A stretch of DNA of 22,961 bases from Bacteroidales bacterium UBA6192. Lineage in GTDB: Bacteria > Bacteroidota > Bacteroidia > Bacteroidales > F082. Shown here piece by piece: positions 8,439-14,189 of the stretch. A model generated the notes under the pieces. That model worked only from the letters and a program-made list of their open reading frames with translations. It made no database searches and was not told where the DNA came from. The stretch is from assembly GCA_002422725.1 (NCBI GenBank), contig DITE01000114.1, positions 1-22,961 of the forward strand. Direction: 5' to 3'. Positions within the stretch are counted from its first letter, which is position 1; every line of letters begins with the position of its first letter. Both the position numbers and the translations under genes were made by a program.

Positions 8439-9023
8439 CTAGCGACGTTTTCGGGTTAACTCTCTGAAGCAACTGCGGCACAATGGCTCGTAACTTTCAG
8501 TTTCTCCAAGCATAACCAATTTCTCACCTGCAACAGTCCTGTGCGAATACTGGGCAAGGTTGCCACAGCGCATACAAATGGCGTGAACCTTGGTAACATA
8601 CTCTGCCATAGCCATGAGGGCAGGCATCGAACCAAAAGGCTGCCCCTGAAAGTCCATATCGAGGCCGGCAATAATCACCCTGATTCCTGCATTTGCCAAT
8701 TGATCACAAACATATGGCAGTTCATTGTCGAAAAACTGGGCCTCATCAATACCAACCACATCATATTCGTTGGCATAAAATAAGATCTGAGAGGCGTTCT
8801 GAACCGGAATTGACGCTGCCGCGTTAGCATCGTGCGAAACCACATTATCGGCACTATAGCGTGTGTCGACCTGGGGCTTAAAAATCTGGACCCTCTGCTT
8901 CGCAATCCTTGCACGGTTAAGCCGACGGATAAGTTCTTCGGTTTTGCCAGAAAACATCGAACCGCAAACAACCTCGATCCATCCTGCCCTTGATTTACTG
9001 TTGGTATCTTTTTCGAGAAACAT
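8439..9023 (-). CDS. tdk: Thymidine kinase, type II
   Basis: Phosphorylates thymidine to dTMP in the salvage pathway. The 194-residue length is right for the type II family. The P-loop GSMFSGKT is at residues 21-28, the catalytic Glu94 is in GIDEAQFF, and the zinc site is formed by Cys150 and Cys153 (CMRC) with Cys182 and Cys185 (CRSC). The lasso region LVMLGETESYEPLC precedes the second cysteine pair. It is the first gene of the minus-strand tdk-cyclophilin-pheS run and is transcribed divergently from the gene at 9126. The start at 9023 fits the promoter 49 nt upstream. Confidence 0.96.
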   Translation of the reverse strand: MFLEKDTNSKSRAGWIEVVCGSMFSGKTEELIRRLNRARIAKQRVQIFKPQVDTRYSADNVVSHDANAAASIPVQNASQILFYANEYDVVGIDEAQFFDNELPYVCDQLANAGIRVIIAGLDMDFQGQPFGSMPALMAMAEYVTKVHAICMRCGNLAQYSHRTVAGEKLVMLGETESYEPLCRSCFRELTRKRR

Positions 9024-9071
9024 GAGTCGTACTGATGACTATTTTGTACTTTTATCGCTGCCTTTTCAGGG

Positions 9072-9104
9072 CAAAAATAGTCAGAATACTGTGAATAATT
9101 CAAA
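9072..9104 (-). promoter_or_regulatory. tdk promoter
   Basis: On the minus strand TTTG (9104-9101) and TATTTTTG (9079-9072) are separated by 21 bp, matching the Bacteroidota -33/-7 pattern. A transcript from here would carry a leader of about 42 nt before the tdk ATG. Confidence 0.6.
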
Positions 9105-9125
9105 TACAGTTACGTTATTGATATT

Positions 9126-9926
9126 ATGGAACAATCAGACTCAATAAAAAAAATTGCACTCGACACAGAAAACCTGAGCGCGCATCTGAAAAGAGTGAGT
9201 AAACCCGGACATCAGCTTCATCCACTTGACCTGGATCTGATGCTTGATAAAGTTCGTCTCATTTATGATGAAATTAATAAGCTTTATGCCTTAACGCCTC
9301 AATATCAAGCAGGACAAAAAATTCTCGAAACTGAATCTGCCCCAAAACAGAAGGAACACATTGTAGTACCGCAGCAAGCAGTCAAAGAAATCACGGAAAT
9401 TCCCGCCATTATTCATGCACCTAAGGCAGCAGATATTACACAATCAGAAAATGATAAGGTAAGTGTTCCGGCTGAAAAACATGAAAAGATGGTTAAGACA
9501 GAGTTGGAAACGAATTTGAATTCTCCGTCACTTGAAACTGCTCAGCAAATACCCCTTCATGGTGTAGAAAGTAATAAATCTGCTCAAAGAACCACCCTTG
9601 ATCTTTTCGCCCAGAACAATCCCGACACGGTGGGTCAGAAACTTGCATTGGATGAAGATGGCAGTATTGCAGCCCGCATGCAGCGCAAACCCATCAGTGA
9701 TCTGCGCTCAGCAATCGGAATTAATGAAAAGTTTTTGTTTATCAACGAGCTTTTTAAAGGCAATATGCAGCAATACAACAAAACATTGGATGAGTTCAAT
9801 GATTTTAAAAGCCTTCAGGGTGCACAAACTTATTTACTGGAGCTCAAAGTAGAGTATCAATGGGATGAAGATTCTCAGGCGTTTCAAAAACTCAGGGAAT
9901 TTGTTGAGCGTAGGTTTGGCTACTAA
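9126..9926 (+). CDS. Unrecognised protein with disordered middle and conserved-looking C-terminal domain
   Basis: A 266-residue protein I cannot assign to a characterised family. It appears to have three parts: a helical N-terminus (about 1-65) with LDLDLMLDKVRLIYDEINKLY; a low-complexity Glu/Gln/Lys/Pro-rich stretch (about 66-185) likely to be disordered; and a compact C-terminal domain (about 190-266) with DLRSAIGINEKFLFINELF, QQYNKTLDEFNDF and ending KLREFVERRFGY. Similar C-terminal domains occur, from memory, in unnamed Bacteroidota proteins. No signal peptide, membrane helix or catalytic motif is seen, so a cytoplasmic adaptor role is possible but is inference. It is divergent from tdk and ends 17 nt before the peptidase gene. 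Confidence 0.8.
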   Translation: MEQSDSIKKIALDTENLSAHLKRVSKPGHQLHPLDLDLMLDKVRLIYDEINKLYALTPQYQAGQKILETESAPKQKEHIVVPQQAVKEITEIPAIIHAPKAADITQSENDKVSVPAEKHEKMVKTELETNLNSPSLETAQQIPLHGVESNKSAQRTTLDLFAQNNPDTVGQKLALDEDGSIAARMQRKPISDLRSAIGINEKFLFINELFKGNMQQYNKTLDEFNDFKSLQGAQTYLLELKVEYQWDEDSQAFQKLREFVERRFGY

Positions 9927-9943
9927 TCAAAGGATTGAAAAAA

Positions 9944-11215
9944 ATGTTCAAGAGATATCTGATTTTAATCTGGTTTTTATTCCCTGTCACTATGCTCCAA
10001 GCTCAGGACAGAGCATATGTGCATGATTTAGTCAAACGCCTTTCTTCCCCGGGACTACATGGCAGGGGATATGTTAAGTCGGGTGACAAAAAAGCAGCCA
10101 GGTTGCTGGAAAATGAAATGCAGAAAGCTGGTCTGACTGCTTTTGGCAACAGTTATTCGCAACCTTATCATTTTCCGATCAATACTTTCCCTGGCACAAT
10201 GGAAATGCGTGTTGGGAAAAGAAAACTCAATCCCGGTTATGATTTTGTCCTTAGTCCTTCAATAGGCTCGATCGATGAAACATTCAGCCTGTTTTGGCTT
10301 CCCGATACAGTTACGACCATTGCAGCGGCAATGCAATTCATCGACACCACTTCAGTGGGGCAATTTGTTGTGGTGGCACCTTCAGGTTTCAACCAGGCTT
10401 ATCGCGAAGGTATTCCCGGAGCAAAAGGGGTAATTCAGCTTACAAAAGGGAATGTGTGGTGGCATGTGTCAGGCGCCCGAAATCCAAATGGCCGCCTGGC
10501 ATTGATGGTCAGAGAAGACGCTTTACCCAGGGATACCCGGACCTTTTCATTAAAAGTAAAAGCAGAGTTTGTCGATAAACATGAAACGCAAAATCTGGCA
10601 GCATATGTAAGAGGCTGTGTTGAGCCTGATACATTTGTTGTGTTTGTGGCTCATTACGATCACCTTGGCAGGATGGGATCGCGAACCTATTTCCCCGGGG
10701 CAAACGACAACGCAAGTGGCACAGCAACTGTTCTGGATTTGGGTAGGTTTTATGCCAAAAATCCTTCAAAGGCTTACTATTCAATGGCTTTTATTCTGGT
10801 ATCGGGCGAAGAGGCAGGATTGATGGGGTCTTCCTACAATGCTGATAACCCATTGTTTCCGCTCGAAAAGATAAAATTCTTAATCAATATGGATATGGTT
10901 GGCACGGGAAGCGAAGGCTTATCGGTGGTGAATGGGAAACAATTCCCTTTTCAAATGGCATTGTTGGATTCATTGAATCAACAGAAAAACTACTTTTTGG
11001 ATATCCGTGCCGGAGGCGAATCGTGCAACAGTGATCATTGCCCTTACTATAAAAAAGGTGTTCCCTCATTCTTTATCTTTACCAGAGGCTCCGAAAATCG
11101 TGAATATCATAATGTTTACGACACTTACAACAGACTGCCGTTTACTTCCTATGAGCAACTTTTTGGCATACTGACTGATTTTACTGAAGCCCTCGAACCC
11201 GGCCATAATCACTGA
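9944..11215 (+). CDS. Secreted M28-family zinc peptidase
   Basis: Probable exported aminopeptidase or carboxypeptidase-like enzyme of the M28 family, using two zinc ions. With the ATG at 9944 it has 423 residues; a TTG at 9935 would add three, but AGGA at 9931-9934 is spaced correctly for 9944. The signal peptide FKRYLILIWFLFPVTMLQAQ is followed by a spacer/PA-like region. Zinc and catalytic residues are seen in order: AHYDHLG (His), PGANDNASGTA (Asp), VSGEEAGLMGSS (Glu-Glu), INMDMVG (Asp) and EYHNVYDT (His). It is likely in the cell envelope. The downstream small gene starts 2 nt after its stop, suggesting one transcript continuing to rsmI. Confidence 0.93.
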   Translation: MFKRYLILIWFLFPVTMLQAQDRAYVHDLVKRLSSPGLHGRGYVKSGDKKAARLLENEMQKAGLTAFGNSYSQPYHFPINTFPGTMEMRVGKRKLNPGYDFVLSPSIGSIDETFSLFWLPDTVTTIAAAMQFIDTTSVGQFVVVAPSGFNQAYREGIPGAKGVIQLTKGNVWWHVSGARNPNGRLALMVREDALPRDTRTFSLKVKAEFVDKHETQNLAAYVRGCVEPDTFVVFVAHYDHLGRMGSRTYFPGANDNASGTATVLDLGRFYAKNPSKAYYSMAFILVSGEEAGLMGSSYNADNPLFPLEKIKFLINMDMVGTGSEGLSVVNGKQFPFQMALLDSLNQQKNYFLDIRAGGESCNSDHCPYYKKGVPSFFIFTRGSENREYHNVYDTYNRLPFTSYEQLFGILTDFTEALEPGHNH

Positions 11216-11217
11216 TC

Positions 11218-11355
11218 ATGGATATACTTGTCATCGTAATAAGTTTGGTTGTAGTTGCTTTTTTTACTGTTTTGTCCTTTTACACATCGGTAAATAGCGG
11301 CGCAGGCAAGGTTGAGCAATGGTTTTTGAATAAAAAAAATAAACCGTCAAAGTAA
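11218..11355 (+). CDS. Small single-pass membrane protein, 45 residues
   Basis: An open frame of 45 codons: ATG at 11218, two nt after the peptidase stop, and TAA at 11353-11355, eight nt before rsmI. Residues 3-22 (LVIVISLVVVAFFTVLSFY region) form one clear transmembrane helix, followed by a short polar segment with KVEQWFLNKKNKPSK, a lysine-rich tail expected to be cytoplasmic by the positive-inside rule. It neatly fills the gap between two co-directional genes, which favours a real gene, but there is no strong ribosome binding site, and I know no family for it. It may be a chance frame. Confidence 0.5.
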   Translation: MDILVIVISLVVVAFFTVLSFYTSVNSGAGKVEQWFLNKKNKPSK

Positions 11356-11363
11356 TTTTTTTT

Positions 11364-12038
11364 ATGACAAAATTATTTCTTGTCCCCACACCCATTGGCA
11401 ACCTGGAAGATATTACACTTCGGGCACTAAGAATCTTGAAGGAAGAGGTTGATCTCATTCTGGCCGAAGACACCCGAAAAACAAGTATACTACTGAAGCA
11501 CTATGAGATATCAAAACCACTTGCTGCATTTCATCAGCATAATGAACACCAGCAGTTGAACAGGATAGTGCAAAGAATGAAATCGGGCGAGTGTATGGCA
11601 TTGGTAACAGATGCGGGCACGCCAGGTATTTCTGATCCCGGATTTTTGCTGGTTAGGGCTTGCATAGCCGAAAACATTCAGGTGGAAACCCTGCCCGGTC
11701 CCACAGCCTTTGTTCCCGCTTTGGTGAACTCTGGTTTACCGACTGACAAATTTTATTTTGAAGGATTTCTGCCACAAAAAAAAGGCCGCCAAACCCGGAT
11801 CAAAGAACTTGCTGAGATGAGACAAACCATTGTCCTTTATGAGTCGCCACACCGTCTGGTGAAAGCACTGCAACAGCTGTCGGAACATATGGGAGCCGAA
11901 CGGAAAGCTTCGGTTTCGCGTGAATTATCAAAAATTTTTGAAGAAAACATCCGGGGAACTCTTGCAGAATTAATCGCTTATTTCAGCAGCAAAGATGTTA
12001 AAGGCGAAATCGTGATTGTTGTGAACGGTAAGGATTGA
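11364..12038 (+). CDS. rsmI: 16S rRNA (cytidine-1402-2'-O)-methyltransferase
   Basis: SAM-dependent enzyme that 2'-O-methylates C1402 in the decoding centre of 16S rRNA. The 224-residue product has the tetrapyrrole-methylase fold signatures of RsmI: LVPTPIGNLEDITLRAL at the N-terminus, LAEDTRKT, VTDAGTPGISDPG, LPGPTAFVPALVNSGLPTDKF, FEGFLPQKKGR and YESPHRLVKAL. It is shorter than the 286-residue Escherichia coli enzyme because it ends after the methylase fold, with no C-terminal extension; the short form is what I expect in Bacteroidota. It is likely cotranscribed with the upstream small membrane protein and peptidase genes. Confidence 0.95.
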   Translation: MTKLFLVPTPIGNLEDITLRALRILKEEVDLILAEDTRKTSILLKHYEISKPLAAFHQHNEHQQLNRIVQRMKSGECMALVTDAGTPGISDPGFLLVRACIAENIQVETLPGPTAFVPALVNSGLPTDKFYFEGFLPQKKGRQTRIKELAEMRQTIVLYESPHRLVKALQQLSEHMGAERKASVSRELSKIFEENIRGTLAELIAYFSSKDVKGEIVIVVNGKD

Positions 12039-12162
12039 TCTTTTTCCATAAAGTACCGCAACATTCTTCTTTTGTTTCATTCAATTTCTTTTTCACACTG
12101 TGCGCTGTCGAACAAAACTGTTCGTTCTTGTGCCGGGCATACCAATCCCAATTGTAGTGTAA

Positions 12163-12194
12163 ATTAATTATATTATGCTGTATATTAATTATAT
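12163..12194. repeat. AT-rich 11-bp direct repeat, 21-bp period
   Basis: The sequence ATTAATTATAT occurs at 12163-12173 and again at 12184-12194, exactly 21 bp apart, or about two helical turns. The second copy lies inside an interrupted palindrome, GTATAT-TAATT-ATATAC (12180-12196). It sits about 35 bp upstream of the small secreted-protein gene and could be an operator or curved DNA, but AT-rich sequence gives such repeats by chance fairly easily. Confidence 0.35.
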
Positions 12195-12229
12195 ACATCC
12201 TTTGGCACGACTTTGGATTTTTCCATGGC

Positions 12230-12658
12230 ATGACAAAATTGTTTAATATGAAAGCACAAATGATAGCCATAGCGATGTTTTTGAATCTGATAACATTCTC
12301 CAAAAGCATCAACGAAAATCACAATATTCCTTGCCAGGCCTGTGATGATTACAATCCCTACAAAACGACAGAAATAGCATTACAATTTAATCTGTCAACG
12401 ATGGTAATCGATTCGATAAAACATGCTGAGGAGCTGTATGTTGACGATATTCCTTTCAACACAGAAGCCATACTGCTTTCTTATCGGAGCGATTCGGCCA
12501 TGGTTGTTAAATATGAGTTGAAAGATGAGGGGGTAATCAATGATATTCCTTTTGATACACAAACTATTGCCTCTCAAAATTTGCATTTTAAGAATGCGGA
12601 GGTTAGCAGTCTTAACAGGGAATTGTCGGCTAGTCCAAAAAAAAGGAAACGGATGTAA
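12230..12658 (+). CDS. Small secreted protein with duplicated DIPF motif
   Basis: A 142-residue protein of unknown function. The N-terminus (KAQMIAIAMFLNLITFSKS) looks like a signal peptide, and either the ATG at 12230 or the one at 12248 could be the start. The mature part begins with a CQAC pair (residues 35-38). A motif is present twice: VDDIPFNTEAI at 71-81 and INDIPFDTQTI at 103-113, 32 residues apart, suggesting an internal duplication or two short beta repeats. The C-terminus is strongly basic (SPKKRKRM). I have an impression of similar DDIPF-motif proteins in Bacteroidales genomes but know no function. It stands alone between rsmI and a convergent lipoprotein gene. Confidence 0.75.
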   Translation: MTKLFNMKAQMIAIAMFLNLITFSKSINENHNIPCQACDDYNPYKTTEIALQFNLSTMVIDSIKHAEELYVDDIPFNTEAILLSYRSDSAMVVKYELKDEGVINDIPFDTQTIASQNLHFKNAEVSSLNRELSASPKKRKRM

Positions 12659-12695
12659 CGCGAGTTTAATTATACCTGTTGTCAGGAGTAATAAT

Positions 12696-13187
12696 TTATT
12701 GTTTAGGGCTTTCTTTTAACACATAGCCAACGTAAAATATCTCCGGGGTATTGAATTTGGTTAATTTGTTCTCTATCCTTAAACGGTAAATCCCTGTTTC
12801 TGAGAACATCATTCCACGAATAACAGGAAGTTCAATTTCAAATTGGCCATCTTTTCGAGCCGAAAGCCAGTTTCCCTCTTTGTCTTTGAGGTCAAATAAA
12901 TAGTCGCGCGAGCGTACACCTCCATCAGGCATTATGAATGAAATATTCATATCAATGTAGGTGTTCGGATATTTGTCGGAATGGGAAAACAACACAAAGA
13001 TGTCGTATGGCTGATTAGCATTATCAACCTGAATAGAAAACTCTGGTATATCAAACCTATTCCAGACAGAGTTGGTAAACTTTTGAATTTCAGATTGACT
13101 ATTTTTGTTTAAACATGAATTAAACATGAAAGTCAGGGGAAAAATCAGTACCAGACTAGATATGAAGAATTGACGTTTAGCATTCAT
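12696..13187 (-). CDS. gldH: GldH-like lipoprotein
   Basis: A 163-residue predicted lipoprotein: the signal peptide ends in a lipobox-like FNSC with Cys25 as the lipidation site. The rest fits the GldH pattern: an early aromatic patch around SVWNRFDIPEFSIQVDN, then QPYDIFVLFSHSDKYPNTYIDMNISF, a central GNW segment (KDKEGNWLSARKDGQFEIELP), and the closing FSETGIYRLRIENKL plus a C-terminal VGYVL strand. GldH was named for gliding motility in Flavobacterium johnsoniae but also occurs in non-gliding Bacteroidota, so motility cannot be inferred. The sequence is divergent and the assignment rests on pattern memory. It has its own promoter and is divergent from the export operon. Confidence 0.6.
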   Translation of the reverse strand: MNAKRQFFISSLVLIFPLTFMFNSCLNKNSQSEIQKFTNSVWNRFDIPEFSIQVDNANQPYDIFVLFSHSDKYPNTYIDMNISFIMPDGGVRSRDYLFDLKDKEGNWLSARKDGQFEIELPVIRGMMFSETGIYRLRIENKLTKFNTPEIFYVGYVLKESPKQ

Positions 13188-13230
13188 TTGAATTCTCTCC
13201 GGATGAATTGATATGAGTGGTATTTGATAG

Positions 13231-13238
13231 CAAAAATA
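13231..13238 (-). promoter_or_regulatory. GldH-like gene promoter, -7 element
   Basis: On the minus strand TATTTTTG, an exact TAnnTTTG match followed by CTA, 44 nt upstream of the lipoprotein ATG. A -33 element is not evident at the expected spacing. A GGAGAG purine run closer to the gene probably serves as the ribosome binding site. Confidence 0.5.
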
Positions 13239-13297
13239 GACAAATTCGTACTTCTGATGCTGTGTTCAATATTCAAACCAAGGCAGAGTCTCATTTG

Positions 13298-13328
13298 TTA
13301 ACATATTTTTAATTTGTACGAATGTTAA
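13298..13328. promoter_or_regulatory. Inverted repeat around the export-operon -33 element
   Basis: TTAACAT at 13298-13304 and ATGTTAA at 13322-13328 form a 7-bp inverted repeat with a 17-bp spacer. The -33 TTTG (13313-13316) lies inside the spacer, and the right arm is in the -33/-7 spacer. A dimeric regulator bound here would block or contact RNA polymerase. No regulator gene is nearby, so this is a candidate operator only. Confidence 0.35.
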
Positions 13329-13343
13329 AAATCTGTATTTTTG
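13313..13343 (+). promoter_or_regulatory. Polysaccharide-export operon promoter
   Basis: TTTG at 13313-13316, a 19-bp spacer and TATTTTTG at 13336-13343 give a full match to the Bacteroidota consensus, followed by CAGCC. It is the best promoter in the window. The leader to the first ATG at 13392 would be about 40 nt, too short for a long attenuator. Confidence 0.75.
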
Positions 13344-13391
13344 CAGCCATCAGACACTTCCGAAATTTTATCTGTATACAACCCACCATAA

Positions 13392-14183
13392 ATGAATAAT
13401 ATACTTAAATCAATGAACAGACTTACCATCTGGTTATTCCTGCTTTCAGCACTAATGATGGCTTCATGCGTTCCCCAGCGCAAAATGTTGTTCCTTCAGC
13501 AGGAGTCCGGTAGCTCGGTACAAAATGCATTTGACAATGACCGGTCTATTTCCTATAAACTTCAACCAGGTGACAATTTGTACATTAAGGTTGTGAGTCT
13601 TGACGAAAAAACGTCCAATATGTTTAACCCAGTCGGAGCAGGAAATTATTCACAATTTACGAATGACGCTTCTGTTTATCTGAACAGCTACACCATCAGT
13701 GCACAAGGCACGATCGAGTTTCCGCTTGCCGGTCAGATTTATGTTCAAAATATGAATGTTGAAGAAGTGAAGCTGCGCATTCAACAGGTTTTGGACGAGT
13801 ATTTAAAAGAAACTGTACTCATTGTTAAGCTGGTCAATTTTAACCTGACTATTGTTGGCGAAGTCAAAAGACCCGGACAGTACAAAGTATATCAATCAGA
13901 AATCAATGTTTTCGAAGCTGTGTCGATGGCCGGCGACCTCACTGAGTTTGCCGACAGGCAGGAAGTGATCATTGTGAGACAAACCAAATCAGGTTCTGAA
14001 ACAATAGCGATAAATCTTGAGAAGGCTTCTATACTTGGCTCAGATTATTACTATTTGAAACCCAATGACATTATCTATGTCAAGCCACTGAAAATCAAAC
14101 AATTTGGATTTGCAACCTTCCCATATGCACTGATTTTCTCAACCATTTCGACGACACTTCTTTTGATCAATTTCTTTAAATAA
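13392..14183 (+). CDS. Wza-type polysaccharide export outer-membrane lipoprotein
   Basis: Forms the outer-membrane exit of a polysaccharide export machine, working with the inner-membrane partner encoded next. The 263-residue product starts with a signal peptide and lipobox (LMMASC, Cys26). The polysaccharide-export domain follows from about residue 50 (ISYKLQPGDNLYIKV), with a second beta-grasp/SLBB-like part around 145-235 (LTIVGEVKRPGQYKVYQSEINVFEA is split over it). It ends in a hydrophobic segment (FATFPYALIFSTISTTLLLINFF), which resembles a membrane helix more than the amphipathic barrel helix of Wza. It is shorter than Escherichia coli Wza (379), as usual in Bacteroidota. First gene of the operon; the kinase gene starts 6 nt later. 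Confidence 0.92.
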   Translation: MNNILKSMNRLTIWLFLLSALMMASCVPQRKMLFLQQESGSSVQNAFDNDRSISYKLQPGDNLYIKVVSLDEKTSNMFNPVGAGNYSQFTNDASVYLNSYTISAQGTIEFPLAGQIYVQNMNVEEVKLRIQQVLDEYLKETVLIVKLVNFNLTIVGEVKRPGQYKVYQSEINVFEAVSMAGDLTEFADRQEVIIVRQTKSGSETIAINLEKASILGSDYYYLKPNDIIYVKPLKIKQFGFATFPYALIFSTISTTLLLINFFK

Positions 14184-14189
14184 ACAATT

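Noticed and set aside
11998..12312. 104-codon minus-strand frame between rsmI and the secreted-protein gene
   Set aside because: It overlaps the ends of both genes on the other strand, and its composition shows no domain or signal.
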